A DNA stretch of 32,564 nt from an uncultured Clostridium sp. (GTDB lineage Bacteria > Bacillota > Clostridia > Peptostreptococcales > Peptostreptococcaceae): contig CAMEPL010000024.1 of NCBI GenBank assembly GCA_945931665.1, positions 1 to 32,564 of the forward strand, in the 5' to 3' direction. The position numbers were made by a program, and so were the translations under genes. Each line of letters starts with the position of its first letter. Positions within the stretch are counted from its first letter, which is position 1. This document shows positions 23,837 through 31,625 of this stretch, piece after piece. A model generated the notes under the pieces. It made no database searches and was not told where the DNA came from. It worked only from the letters and a program-made list of their open reading frames with translations.

Positions 23837-25717
23837 GTGAAAATGAGTAAATTTTCAATAAAGAAAAAGGGTAGAGAAGTACCTACAGAAGCAGTACTAG
23901 CTTATAGCAAAGCTAATATGCTTGAAAAGATAGGGAAAAAAGATCAAGCTATACAATCTTACATAACTGCAGGAGAGCAAAATCACGTAAAATCACAGTA
24001 TAGATTAGGGGAGCTTTATTTAGAGAGAAAACAATATGTTGAAGCTGAAAAATGGTTTTCTTTATCATATAAAAATGGAAAAGAAGACTCTGCTTTTGAT
24101 TTGGGAAATATGTACTACAATATTGAGGGATATGAGTACGCCCTTTACTGGTATGAAAAGCAGGCGTTAAATGGAGATTTGAGATGCCAAAATAATTTAG
24201 GTGTTGTACACTTTAAATTGAGAGATTTTCACAATGCAGAAAAATGGCTAAAAACTGCTGCACATGGAAATGACGGAGTCGCGTGTTTTAATATAGGAAA
24301 CTTGTATATGGCATTAGAAAGAGAAGAAGACGCTATAGATTACTACAAAAAAGGCCATATTCTAGGCAATAACGAATGTAAATATAATTTAGCTATTTTG
24401 TATATGCAAAAGAAAATGGAAAAAGAGGCAATTAGTTTATATAAACAACTTTATAAAAATGGATATGAAAAAGGTTGTTATAATTTAGGACTGTATATGG
24501 AGGAAAACGGAAATCTCGAAGAAGCCGAAAGATATTATAAAAAAAGTGCAGACAAAGGCCATGTAGAGTCGCAATATAGATTAGCATATTTATACGACGA
24601 AAAAGATTTATATGAAGATGCAATAGATTATTATAAACAAGCCATCGACTCTAACCACAGTATGGCTAAGTTGAGACTTGGGAACTTATATAATAGAAAA
24701 AATACAATCGAAAGTGCGAAATTATATTATGATTTAGCTTGTAATGATTCAATGGTAGAAGCTAAGAATAATTTTGCAGGACTTTATTTTGAAGAAAAAA
24801 ACTACGAAAAAGCTATAAAATACTACGAAGAAGCGATAATGGACGGATGTAAAGTGGCTATAGAAAACTTAGGAGATTTATACTATCAAACAAAAGACTA
24901 TCAACAAGCTATATCTTATTATTTAAGAAATTCAAATTCTGTAAGCTGTCAAAAGAAATTAGCTGATATATATGTTGAAGCTGAGAATCTAGACGAGGCG
25001 ATTTTATGGTATAAAAAAGCAGCTCATAATAATGATAAAGAATCTAGCTATAAAGTAGGTCTTATATACGAAGATTTAGATAACTTAGAAGAAGCTAAAA
25101 AATACTATTTATTAGCTACGGATGAGAATCATTTAAATGCCAAATTGCATCTTGGAAGAATATATTACAACGAAGGAAACTACGAAGAGGCCAAAAAGAT
25201 GTTAGATGTATGTGCAAATGAAAACAACGCGTATGCACAGCACATGGTTGGATTAATATATGAAAACTACTATAAAGATCACACAAATGCTAAGTATTGG
25301 TATGAAAAATCAAAAAATCAGGGCTTAGTAGAATCTATATTTAATTTAGGTCAGATAAGTCTTAAATTAGAAGATGATGAAATGGCTAAGAAATACTTTA
25401 AACAAGGTGTAGAGCTTGGAAATAATGATTCTGAATATATGTTGGCGGGACTTTATATTAAAAAAGGTAGAGCGATGTATAAAGAATTAGCCGATGATGG
25501 TCTATTTAACAGCAAGGAAATATACGACAGCATACCTGAGTTTAAATTAAACACAGATTGTTTCTTAATTCCTCAATTTAGAGAAATGGCAGAGACTAGA
25601 GTTGAAGAAGAGGAATACATCCCTAATTATATATTAGATATAGATGAAGATTTGAGCAAAAAATACGAAAAGAGAATAGATAAAATGCTAGTTGAAAATA
25701 GACTAGGATATAAATAA
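23837..25717 (+). CDS. TPR/Sel1-repeat protein, 626 aa
   Basis: A soluble 626-residue scaffold made almost wholly of about fifteen 34-36 residue helical repeats of the TPR/Sel1 type. Typical units read YRLGELYLERKQYVEAEKWFSLSYKNGK and YNLGLYMEENGNLEEAERYYKKSADKGH (given in pieces: A-x-x-x-L-G-x-x-Y ... A-x-x-Y-Y-x-x-A-x-x-x-G). Such solenoids bind other proteins, so the partner is the key unknown. A short basic N-terminus (KFSIKKKGREVP) and a non-repeat C-terminal tail of about 80 residues flank the repeats. No signal peptide or catalytic domain is seen. Start: GTG at 23837 has AGGAG 6 nt upstream; an ATG two codons later is spaced less well. Confidence 0.88.
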   Translation: MKMSKFSIKKKGREVPTEAVLAYSKANMLEKIGKKDQAIQSYITAGEQNHVKSQYRLGELYLERKQYVEAEKWFSLSYKNGKEDSAFDLGNMYYNIEGYEYALYWYEKQALNGDLRCQNNLGVVHFKLRDFHNAEKWLKTAAHGNDGVACFNIGNLYMALEREEDAIDYYKKGHILGNNECKYNLAILYMQKKMEKEAISLYKQLYKNGYEKGCYNLGLYMEENGNLEEAERYYKKSADKGHVESQYRLAYLYDEKDLYEDAIDYYKQAIDSNHSMAKLRLGNLYNRKNTIESAKLYYDLACNDSMVEAKNNFAGLYFEEKNYEKAIKYYEEAIMDGCKVAIENLGDLYYQTKDYQQAISYYLRNSNSVSCQKKLADIYVEAENLDEAILWYKKAAHNNDKESSYKVGLIYEDLDNLEEAKKYYLLATDENHLNAKLHLGRIYYNEGNYEEAKKMLDVCANENNAYAQHMVGLIYENYYKDHTNAKYWYEKSKNQGLVESIFNLGQISLKLEDDEMAKKYFKQGVELGNNDSEYMLAGLYIKKGRAMYKELADDGLFNSKEIYDSIPEFKLNTDCFLIPQFREMAETRVEEEEYIPNYILDIDEDLSKKYEKRIDKMLVENRLGYK

Positions 25718-25722
25718 ATTAA

Positions 25723-25746
25723 AAAAGGAGCGTTTTTGCTCCTTTT
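25723..25746. terminator. Bidirectional terminator
   Basis: AAAAGGAGC (25723-25731) and GCTCCTTTT (25738-25746) form a perfect 9-bp stem with a 6-nt loop between the convergent TPR and corA genes. Confidence 0.88.
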
Positions 25747-25758
25747 AATATATAATTA

Positions 25759-26694
25759 TTACAGTAATTTGTTTTTTGATAATAATATCGTAAGAATTAA
25801 GCATATTACAGTCGTAATTAAAAGTATAATCCAAAATCCATAAGGGTCGCTTTCAAACGGAAGATTTGTAACATTCATTCCAAAGAACCCCGATACGATT
25901 GTCGGAATTGAAAAAATAAATGTAACAACTGTTAAAAATTGCATTACGTTATTTTGGTTGTTATTTATAATTGCGCTAAATGCATCCATGATTCTACTTA
26001 AGATATCTCCATATATAGTAGCCATTTCAACTGCCTGTTTATTTTCGATTATTACATCTTCAAGTAGATCTTCGTCTTCTGGATATTTTTTTATTGCAGA
26101 AGTTCTAAGCAGTTTTTGAAGAACTAGTTCGATAGATTTTAATGATGTTGAAAAATAAATTAGGGATTTTTCTAATTCTAGAAGTTGTAGAAGTTCTTTA
26201 TTCTTCATAGAATTGTGGATTTCACGTTCTATTTCTATAGTTAACTTGTTTATTCTTCTTAGATATAACAAATAATATGTAGCATTTTTGTATAAAATTT
26301 GAAGAATAAAGCGTGTCTTTTTAAATGTGAAAAACTCCTTAATATGTCCAACTATAAAGTCATTTAAAAGTCTACTTTGAGCTGTACAGACTGTCAAAAT
26401 ACATTCATCCATTAAAATAATACCTAAGGGAATTGTAGAATAGTGAGCTGAAGAAGAGTCACTTTCATCTATAGGTATATCAATAAGAATTAATGTATGG
26501 TTGTCCTCAACTTCGATTCTTGAACGTTCTTCTTCGTCAAGGGCGGCATTAATACTATCTATGTCTAAATCTAAAATATTAGATAATTCACCAATTTCTT
26601 CATTAGTAGGTTCAACTAAATTCACCCAACATCCGTCTTCGTATGAATTTAGCTTTTCTAATTTGCCTTCAATAGTTTTATAATATCTTATCAC
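25759..26694 (-). CDS. corA: CorA-family magnesium/divalent metal transporter
   Basis: A 311-residue CorA-type channel. A long cytoplasmic N-terminal domain ends in the helical stalk, followed by two C-terminal transmembrane helices (about 257-275 and 287-305). Between and just before them is the selectivity signature GMN (GFFGMNVTNLPFE, about residues 268-280), which holds hydrated Mg2+. It works as a pentamer in the membrane. Some CorA relatives carry Co2+ or Zn2+, and the sequence does not decide. The start is GTG, with AAGGAAG 7 nt upstream. It is preceded by a leader of about 185 nt with a possible small ORF and a 13-bp hairpin. It ends at a shared terminator. Confidence 0.92.
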   Translation of the reverse strand: MIRYYKTIEGKLEKLNSYEDGCWVNLVEPTNEEIGELSNILDLDIDSINAALDEEERSRIEVEDNHTLILIDIPIDESDSSSAHYSTIPLGIILMDECILTVCTAQSRLLNDFIVGHIKEFFTFKKTRFILQILYKNATYYLLYLRRINKLTIEIEREIHNSMKNKELLQLLELEKSLIYFSTSLKSIELVLQKLLRTSAIKKYPEDEDLLEDVIIENKQAVEMATIYGDILSRIMDAFSAIINNNQNNVMQFLTVVTFIFSIPTIVSGFFGMNVTNLPFESDPYGFWIILLITTVICLILTILLSKNKLL

Positions 26695-26739
26695 GATAAC
26701 ACTTCCTTATTCAGTTATATATTTAGTGCACTTATATAT

Positions 26740-26784
26740 CTATAAATGACTAAAATTTATAACAAAATAAGTAGTCATTTATAG
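26740..26784 (-). promoter_or_regulatory. 13-bp perfect hairpin in the corA leader
   Basis: CTATAAATGACTA (26740-26752) and TAGTCATTTATAG (26772-26784) are exact inverted repeats around a 19-nt loop, 46 bp upstream of the corA start. It overlaps the stop codon of the small leader ORF at 26779. No T-run follows, so it is not a normal terminator. Confidence 0.55.
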
Positions 26785-26841
26785 GTAGACAAGTGAAAAA
26801 TTAGTTGACAATATGGTCAAGGGACTAGCGTCCATTTTCAT
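26779..26841 (-). CDS. Possible 20-codon leader peptide of corA
   Basis: On the minus strand, AGGAG (26846-26850) is followed 4 nt later by ATG, then 20 sense codons (product starts MKMDASPLTILS) and TAA. A second ATG two codons in has a 10-nt spacing. The ORF overlaps two small hairpins, and its stop lies in the 5' arm of the 13-bp hairpin at 26740. Enterobacterial corA and mgtA have Mg2+-responsive leader peptides (CorL, MgtL); whether this one is translated is inference. The spacing from the SD is a little short and the ORF could be chance. Confidence 0.35.
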   Translation of the reverse strand: MKMDASPLTILSTNFSLVYL

Positions 26842-26845
26842 CACT
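26792..26845 (-). ncRNA. Three-way-junction fold in the corA leader
   Basis: An outer helix (agtgaaaaa 26792-26800 with tttt 26835-26838 and tcact 26841-26845, 2-nt bulge) encloses two perfect small hairpins: TTGAC/GTCAA (26805-26809, 26816-26820) and GGAC/GTCC (26822-26825, 26830-26833). The fold covers the start region of the leader ORF. It is found by inspection, without energy calculation. Confidence 0.35.
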
Positions 26846-26885
26846 CTCCTATATTTTTTATTTTAAAAATTTTCTACCTTAAAAT

Positions 26886-26914
26886 AGGATAACCTGTTTA
26901 AGAAAATAAATCAA
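26886..26914 (-). promoter_or_regulatory. Possible promoter of the corA leader
   Basis: On the minus strand TTGATT (26909-26914), a 17-bp spacer and TATCCT (26886-26891). Transcription would start near 26879 and give a leader of about 185 nt. The hexamers are only moderately good. Confidence 0.35.
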
Positions 26915-26967
26915 GTTAATTTTAATATAAAGATTTCCTTATAATGTATGAAGATTATGATTTTAAA

Positions 26968-27927
26968 TTAATTATTTTCAGCTTCTTTTTCCTTTGGTTT
27001 ATTTACAATATAAATTCCAAAACAAACTAGGAAAAGAGCTGCTATATTTCTAAAGTTAAAGACATCTTCAGATAAAATAAGTGCAGATAGTATTGTCCCG
27101 AAAATAGGTGTTAAAAAGTTAAATATAGAGACCTTGCTTACTGGATTGTATTTAAAAAGTGTAGTCCAAAGGCTAAATGCAATTGATGATAAAAGAGCAA
27201 GATATAAAAATAAAATAAAAGCAGCTGTAGATGTAACATGAAGTCTTCCACCACCTATAAATCCAAAAGCTATAAGTATAAATCCGCCTATAAGAAGTTG
27301 ATATCCTGTAACTGTCATTGGATTATCTTCTATTTTTGTAACTTCTTTACTTATTATAGAGCCAACTGCAAATGCAAGTGCTGATATAATTAAGCATCCC
27401 TCACCTAAAAAGCTGCTCCCACCACCTACATCGCCATTTAAATTGACTATTATAATTCCTAAAAATCCTACTATAGAGCCAAGCGACTTTCTAAAGGTAA
27501 GTTTATCGTCTTTATAGAAAAAGTGAGCTAAGATAACCATCATAAAAGTAGATGTAGGGTTAAGTATAGCTCCTTTAAATCCAGAAGCATATGAAAGCCC
27601 TATATAAAAGAAGACATACTCCAAAGTAGTCTCCACGAATCCAAGAAGGGCAATTGACTTTACAGCTTCTTTTTTTAATTTAGGAAACTTCTTTTGGACA
27701 CAAGTTGCTATTAATAAAACTAGTATCCCAGCTAAGAAAAATCTACCTCCAGCAAATAATATTTTTGAAAAAGTATCATTTACACCGATATTAAACAATT
27801 CATATCCAAGCTTTACACAAGGAAAGGCACTTCCCCATAAAGCCGTACAAAAAATACAACATATAACTATGTTTATATTTTTTTGAAAAAAGTTTTTATT
27901 TTGTTGATTAGTTATAGTATCTTCCAT
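26968..27927 (-). CDS. EamA/DMT-family permease (second of two)
   Basis: A 319-residue transporter with ten hydrophobic helices in two EamA halves, of the RhaT/YdcZ-like drug/metabolite superfamily. The first half has CTALWGSAFPCVKLGYEL (residues 22-39) and FAGGRFFLAGILVLL; the second has FLTPIFGTILSALILSEDVFNFRNI, the usual end signature. It is only distantly like the permease at 10328, which has a charged insert this one lacks. The substrate is unknown; amino acid or metabolite export is common in this branch, and its place next to thrC-thrB would fit an amino acid, but that is only suggestive. AGGAGG lies 5 nt before the ATG. A hairpin separates it from thrB. Confidence 0.87.
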   Translation of the reverse strand: MEDTITNQQNKNFFQKNINIVICCIFCTALWGSAFPCVKLGYELFNIGVNDTFSKILFAGGRFFLAGILVLLIATCVQKKFPKLKKEAVKSIALLGFVETTLEYVFFYIGLSYASGFKGAILNPTSTFMMVILAHFFYKDDKLTFRKSLGSIVGFLGIIIVNLNGDVGGGSSFLGEGCLIISALAFAVGSIISKEVTKIEDNPMTVTGYQLLIGGFILIAFGFIGGGRLHVTSTAAFILFLYLALLSSIAFSLWTTLFKYNPVSKVSIFNFLTPIFGTILSALILSEDVFNFRNIAALFLVCFGIYIVNKPKEKEAENN

Positions 27928-27950
27928 AAATCCTCCTAAAATTTTACCAA

Positions 27951-27983
27951 ATAAAAGCCTTCCAAAAATAGGAAAGCTTTTAT
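27951..27983 (-). terminator. Terminator after thrB
   Basis: ATAAAAGCCTTCC (27951-27963) pairs with GGAAAGCTTTTAT (27971-27983) with one mismatch and a 7-nt loop. It lies between the thrB stop and the DMT gene start on the minus strand. Confidence 0.65.
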
Positions 27984-28026
27984 TTATATTATAATCTAAA
28001 ATTAGAATTTTGTATAACGATAGAAA

Positions 28027-28920
28027 CTATACTTCTTTGTAATATGCTCCATTAGGATCGCAGTGTAAGTCTAGTATTTCCCATTTATTTTCTAAAGTAG
28101 ATAAATAAGAATTCATTTGATCTAGTATTTTATCATCATCATCTTTAGCTAAAGTCATAATAGTTGGTCCAGCTCCACTTAAAAATGTTCCAAGCGAATC
28201 TAATTTATTTGCATAAGCTACGATATCGTCGTAGTTATTTATTAAGTGGCTTCTGTAATCTTGATGGAATTTATCTTTGCAGGCAACTTTGACTAAGTCT
28301 ATATTGTTTTTAGTAAATGCCGCAATTAAAAGAGCACATCTAGATACATTAAATACACCGTCCTTGTGAGGTATTTCTTTTGGAAGTACGGCTCTTGCTT
28401 TTTCTGTTGAAAGCTCAAAATCAGGAACCATAGCTAAAAATCTTATTCCCTTTGGAACTTCGATTGATTCGTGATATAAGTTGCCATCTTCCATAAATGC
28501 TATTATCATATTTCCATAGATAGCCGGAGCGACGTTGTCTGGATGACCTTCAATCTCTATGGCTAACTTTAGTATTTCATCTTTTGATAAATTAGCTTGT
28601 GATAGGATATTTGCAGCCATAAGACCTGCAACTATACAAGTTGAACTACTTCCAAGGCCTCTACATATTGGAATATTGTTTTCAAAAGATATTTTTATAC
28701 CTTTTGGGATTTTCTTTGGCTTAACTTTGTCGTAAAAGAAAAGCATAGTTTTGTAAACTAAATTATCTTCATTTGCAAAGGCTTCGTCGCATCCTTCAAA
28801 CTGCAGCCCACTTTCTAATTCTTCAAAAGTAAATTTGTTAAATAAATCTAAACATAATCCAAGGCAGTCGTATCCTGGACCTATGTTTGCACTTGTAGCT
28901 GGTACATAAACTTCTAACAT
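28027..28920 (-). CDS. thrB: Homoserine kinase
   Basis: A 297-residue GHMP-family kinase that phosphorylates homoserine to O-phosphohomoserine, the substrate of ThrC. The N-terminal VPATSANIGPGYDCLGLCLDL (about 5-25) and the ATP-binding GLGSSS (88-93) are intact, as is the C-terminal GAGPTIMTLA glycine motif. The frame runs three codons further to a GTG at 28929, but AGGTG lies 6 nt before the ATG at 28920, and the protein then begins MLEVYVPAT, standard for the family. Its ribosome site overlaps the stop codon of thrC, so the two are translationally coupled. Regulation is through the T-box upstream of thrC. Confidence 0.95.
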   Translation of the reverse strand: MLEVYVPATSANIGPGYDCLGLCLDLFNKFTFEELESGLQFEGCDEAFANEDNLVYKTMLFFYDKVKPKKIPKGIKISFENNIPICRGLGSSSTCIVAGLMAANILSQANLSKDEILKLAIEIEGHPDNVAPAIYGNMIIAFMEDGNLYHESIEVPKGIRFLAMVPDFELSTEKARAVLPKEIPHKDGVFNVSRCALLIAAFTKNNIDLVKVACKDKFHQDYRSHLINNYDDIVAYANKLDSLGTFLSGAGPTIMTLAKDDDDKILDQMNSYLSTLENKWEILDLHCDPNGAYYKEV

Positions 28921-28929
28921 TATAATCAC

Positions 28930-30411
28930 CTATTTTCCTAAAAATTTTAATATTTGAGATTTAAGCTCATCTTTTTCACATGTAATATTATGTTTTATTT
29001 TTAATTCTTTAAGCTCTCTTATTGGATTAGGTATTTCAGTATGGCTTAAGTCTGATAATTTATTTATTATTTCAAAATCATCTAAATTACTATCTATATC
29101 ACATAGCGAACTGAGTACGTCTTTACTAAATTTGTAAGGGCTTGCTGTACTTACTATTACAGTTGTTGTAGAGTCCTTTGTATCTTTAAAATATTTTTCA
29201 TAACAAGAATATGCAACAGCACTATGAGTATCTAGTAAGTAGTTGTATTTATCGAATACTTCTTTTATAGTTGTTTTTACTACATCTTCTGTCGAATAAC
29301 CACCATAGAAAGAAGATAAATTTTTCTTCATATCTTCATCTATTTTATATACTCCCTTAGTATTTAAATCATTTATTAAAGAATTAACTTTGTCGGAATC
29401 TCTGTTTGAAATTTCAAATAATAATCTCTCTAAATTACTAGATATAAGTATATCCATAGATGGAGAAGTAGTTAATATAAGTTCTCTATTTTTGTCGTAA
29501 ACACCAGTTTTAAAGAAGTCGTAAAGAACGTTGTTGTCGTTTGATGCACATATAAATTTGTTTACAGGAAGCCCCATTTGTTTTGCATAATACCCTGCAA
29601 GTATGTTTCCGAAATTGCCTGTTGGAACGACAAAGTTTATCTTTTCTCCTAAAGTTATTTGATTTTCTTTTACAAGTTGCAAATATGAATAGAAATAGTA
29701 TACAACTTGTGGAGTAAGTCTTCCGATATTGATTGAATTTGCAGATGATAATATATATCCTTTTTCTTTTAAGTCTTTATTAAAGTTTTCATCTGCAAAT
29801 ATATTTTTTACGCCAGTTTGTGCATCGTCAAAGTTGCCGTTAATTCCAACAACACAAGTATTATCTCCATCTGTAGTCTTCATTTGTAACTTTTGTATAG
29901 GACTTACCCCGTTTTCTGGGAAGAATACGACGATTTTGATTTTATCTACATCTTTAAATCCTTCAAGTGCTGCTTTTCCAGTGTCACCAGAAGTCGCAGT
30001 AAGAATAATTACGTCTTCTTGTAAGTTGTTTTTTTGTATTGCCGTTTTTAAAAGATAAGGCATAATAGTAAGTGCCATATCTTTAAATGCACATGTAGGA
30101 CCGTGATATAACTCTAACACATAGTTTTTTCCCACCTTGCTTATCGGCGCTATTTTTTCTGTATCGAATTTTTCATCATAAGCGCTTTCGATACAGTATT
30201 TTAATTCTTTTTCAGAATAATCAGTTAAAAATTCTTTTAAAATAACATAAGCAAGCTCTTTATAATCTAAATCTACTAAATTTTTTAATTCACCACTTAG
30301 ATCTTTGAAACTAGAAGGCACATAAAGTCCTTTGTCTGTGGATAATCCTTTGATTATCGCCTGTGATGCTGTTATTTTTTCGTTATTACCCCTTGTACTT
30401 AAAAAATACAT
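28930..30411 (-). CDS. thrC: Threonine synthase
   Basis: A 493-residue PLP enzyme that converts O-phosphohomoserine to threonine. It has the long (yeast/E. coli-type) ThrC layout: N-terminal MYFLSTRGNNEKITASQAIIKGLSTDKGLYVP, the PLP lysine K110 in HGPTCAFKDMALT, TATSGDTGKAALEG for the phosphate/substrate site, and NSINIGRLTPQ with VPTGNFGN in the PLP phosphate loop. An earlier ATG at 30438 has no ribosome site; GGGGGT 7 nt before the ATG at 30411 sets the start. It is first in the thrC-thrB operon and is controlled by a threonine T-box. A homoserine dehydrogenase gene (hom), often in this operon, is absent here. Confidence 0.95.
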   Translation of the reverse strand: MYFLSTRGNNEKITASQAIIKGLSTDKGLYVPSSFKDLSGELKNLVDLDYKELAYVILKEFLTDYSEKELKYCIESAYDEKFDTEKIAPISKVGKNYVLELYHGPTCAFKDMALTIMPYLLKTAIQKNNLQEDVIILTATSGDTGKAALEGFKDVDKIKIVVFFPENGVSPIQKLQMKTTDGDNTCVVGINGNFDDAQTGVKNIFADENFNKDLKEKGYILSSANSINIGRLTPQVVYYFYSYLQLVKENQITLGEKINFVVPTGNFGNILAGYYAKQMGLPVNKFICASNDNNVLYDFFKTGVYDKNRELILTTSPSMDILISSNLERLLFEISNRDSDKVNSLINDLNTKGVYKIDEDMKKNLSSFYGGYSTEDVVKTTIKEVFDKYNYLLDTHSAVAYSCYEKYFKDTKDSTTTVIVSTASPYKFSKDVLSSLCDIDSNLDDFEIINKLSDLSHTEIPNPIRELKELKIKHNITCEKDELKSQILKFLGK

Positions 30412-30514
30412 TCTTCTACCCCCTGTGTCTTTCTTCATAATAAGAAAATCGCTATTTTAAAATACATAGTCTAGATTTTCTAATATAAAAATAAATATAA
30501 TTTTTTATACCTAT

Positions 30515-30775
30515 TAAAAAACTCCCGTCCCTAAAAATAGGGACGAGAGTATAATTCCCGCGGTTCCACCCAAATTGATTTAATATAAATCCACTTGAAC
30601 TTGTAACGTAAGCTAAACGTCAAATCTTACTAAAATCTATAAAGATAACTTCAGATAGAAGCTCATAGGTAGTCTTCAATTTCTCAAGTTAAGGAAACCT
30701 TTCAGCCTAAGAATTTCCCTCTCTAATAACCGCACTAAATCTACTTTCCTAATCATAGCTTTTATAATATTGATT
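30515..30775 (-). ncRNA. Threonine T-box riboswitch of thrC-thrB
   Basis: The minus strand carries the T-box core GGGTGGAACCGCGGG (complement around 30555-30571), which pairs with the free 3' end of uncharged tRNA. It is followed by a terminator: a 12-bp-class stem (actcccgtccc 30521-30531 with gggacgagagt 30540-30550) and a T-run (30515-30520). Stem I features are present further upstream: an AGAGAGGG element near 30715-30725, GGCTGAAAGG near 30698-30708, and the specifier region GAAGACTACC (30668-30677), where both in-line triplets ACT and ACC are threonine codons. Uncharged tRNA-Thr should therefore turn the operon on. Confidence 0.93.
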
Positions 30776-30784
30776 ATGTATAAA

Positions 30785-30813
30785 ATTTTAAGATATTAAC
30801 TTAATAAAGTCAA
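30785..30813 (-). promoter_or_regulatory. Promoter of the thr T-box leader
   Basis: On the minus strand TTGACT (30808-30813), 17-bp spacer, TAAAAT (30785-30790), placing the start near 30778 at the 5' end of the T-box. Confidence 0.7.
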
Positions 30814-31002
30814 GAAAAAAATGGAAATAAACATAATATTGAAAATAAATATTTATATATAATTATATATTTTTAAATTAAATTATAAAAAAATATATAT
30901 AAAATTTAGTTTAATAGAGAAAAATAAAGATAATATATATATAAATATTAAGAAAAATGAAAGAAAATATTAACAAAAAGTTACTTGTAAATATAAGGAA
31001 AA
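30814..31002. other. Extremely AT-rich divergent intergenic DNA
   Basis: About 190 bp that is nearly pure A/T with runs such as tatatata and aaaaaaatatata, between the minus-strand thr promoter and a plus-strand promoter. No gene or known RNA is visible. It could act as curved or UP-element DNA for both promoters. Confidence 0.4.
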
Positions 31003-31011
31003 TGGTATAAT
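31003..31011 (+). promoter_or_regulatory. Extended -10 promoter of the 35-aa gene
   Basis: TGGTATAAT is a perfect extended -10 element. It would give a leader of about 160 nt for the small gene at 31176; a 13-codon ORF at 31041 in that leader has no proper ribosome site. Confidence 0.5.
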
Positions 31012-31175
31012 ATGAATATAGAAAAGGGTTGAAGAAATATATGGAAATTAAAATAAAAATATTATTTGGACATATTAATTAAAATAAAAATTTGTATAAA
31101 TTTATGCAAAATAATTTAATTCATATATAGTTCAAAAACTTATTATATTGTTGTATATAAAGAGGAGGGTAAACA

Positions 31176-31283
31176 ATGGCAATTATTTTAATAACAGCTT
31201 TATTAGTAGTAATAATGTTAGGACTTTCATTTCTATCTTATTTATCTGAAAATAATTTATTAGATGACACAGAGACAGAATAA
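31176..31283 (+). CDS. Small single-helix membrane protein, 35 aa
   Basis: ATG with GAGGAGGG 6 nt upstream opens a 35-codon frame with a clean stop. The product starts MAIILITALLVVIML, forms one transmembrane helix (about 2-24) and ends in a short acidic tail (ENNLLDDTETE). A perfect 14-bp terminator follows 27 bp later, and an extended -10 promoter precedes it, so it is a complete small gene. Family not recognised. One-helix acidic-tail peptides can be regulators of membrane complexes or sporulation/stress peptides; none is indicated here. Confidence 0.7.
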   Translation: MAIILITALLVVIMLGLSFLSYLSENNLLDDTETE

Positions 31284-31310
31284 CAGTATTTTTTAATACA
31301 TAACATATAT

Positions 31311-31346
31311 AAAAGCTATAAGAATATTTTTCTTATAGCTTTTTTA
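31311..31346 (+). terminator. Intrinsic terminator of the 35-aa gene
   Basis: AAAAGCTATAAGAA (31311-31324) and TTCTTATAGCTTTT (31330-31343) form a perfect 14-bp stem with a 5-nt loop and a T-run. Confidence 0.93.
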
Positions 31347-31352
31347 CATAAG

Positions 31353-31381
31353 TTTACATTTCAAAATTCCTGTGCTATACT
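31353..31381 (+). promoter_or_regulatory. Promoter of the FecCD permease leader
   Basis: TTTACA (31353-31358), exactly 17 bp, and TATACT (31376-31381), with TG one base before the -10 (TGCTATACT). Start predicted near 31388. Confidence 0.75.
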
Positions 31382-31387
31382 TTTTGT

Positions 31388-31625
31388 ATAAATGTGGAAA
31401 TTAAGATTTAAAGCTTTATTAAAGAAATTTATAATTAAAAATAAAATTGATAAAATAATGGATAATTGTATCTGATTTAAAAGCTGATAAAAGTTCTAGC
31501 TGATAATAAAGAATGATTATAGTTTTAATTATTTTATTTCTGACACCAAAATTTAGTATTAAGGTGGAAGGCGATATTTTGTAGATAAAAACTACTTAGC
31601 TATGCCACTGGCATAGCTATTTTTT
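31388..31625 (+). ncRNA. Unassigned attenuator leader of the FecCD permease gene
   Basis: About 240 nt of untranslated leader runs from the predicted start to an intrinsic terminator: TAGCTATGCC (31597-31606), 3-nt loop, GGCATAGCTA (31610-31619), six Ts (31620-31625), still 75 nt before the permease start. Before it lie smaller hairpins: CACC/GGTG (31545-31548, 31562-31565) and GTAG/CTAC (31581-31584, 31592-31595). A terminator inside a leader means conditional read-through. I could not match the aptamer part to cobalamin, Moco, TPP, FMN, T-box, fluoride or NiCo classes. Confidence 0.5.
31449..31507. repeat. Array of GATAA(A/T) hexamers in the FecCD leader
   Basis: GATAAA or GATAAT occurs at 31449, 31461, 31486 and 31502, and the last two are part of a direct repeat AGCTGATAA (31482-31490, 31498-31506) with a 16-nt period. 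Fur sites have been described as arrays of GATAAT hexamers, but spacing here is not the regular 6 bp. Confidence 0.3.

Noticed and set aside
23837-25717. DNA repeats or CRISPR-like array in the TPR gene
   Set aside because: The periodicity is at protein level (34-36 residue TPR/Sel1 units) with diverged DNA, and the frame is open throughout.
26792-26845. Hammerhead ribozyme in the corA leader, because of the small three-way junction
   Set aside because: The conserved CUGAUGA and GAAA core sequences are not at the junction on either strand.
31041-31082. 13-codon ORF (MEIKIKILFGHIN) upstream of the 35-aa gene
   Set aside because: Poorly placed ribosome site and a composition expected by chance in such AT-rich DNA.
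31560-31572. AAGGTGGAAGGCG looks a little like a T-box core
   Set aside because: It lacks the invariant GGTGGxACCGCG and no stem I specifier structure is evident; the true T-box at 30555 shows what a match looks like.
31603-31610. GCCACTGG resembles the conserved GCCACTG of cobalamin riboswitches, and GGTG-x-AA lies about 40 nt upstream
   Set aside because: These bases are the tip of a perfect terminator hairpin, and there is no B12 box (AGxCAGGAxACCxGCC) downstream or other conserved core element.
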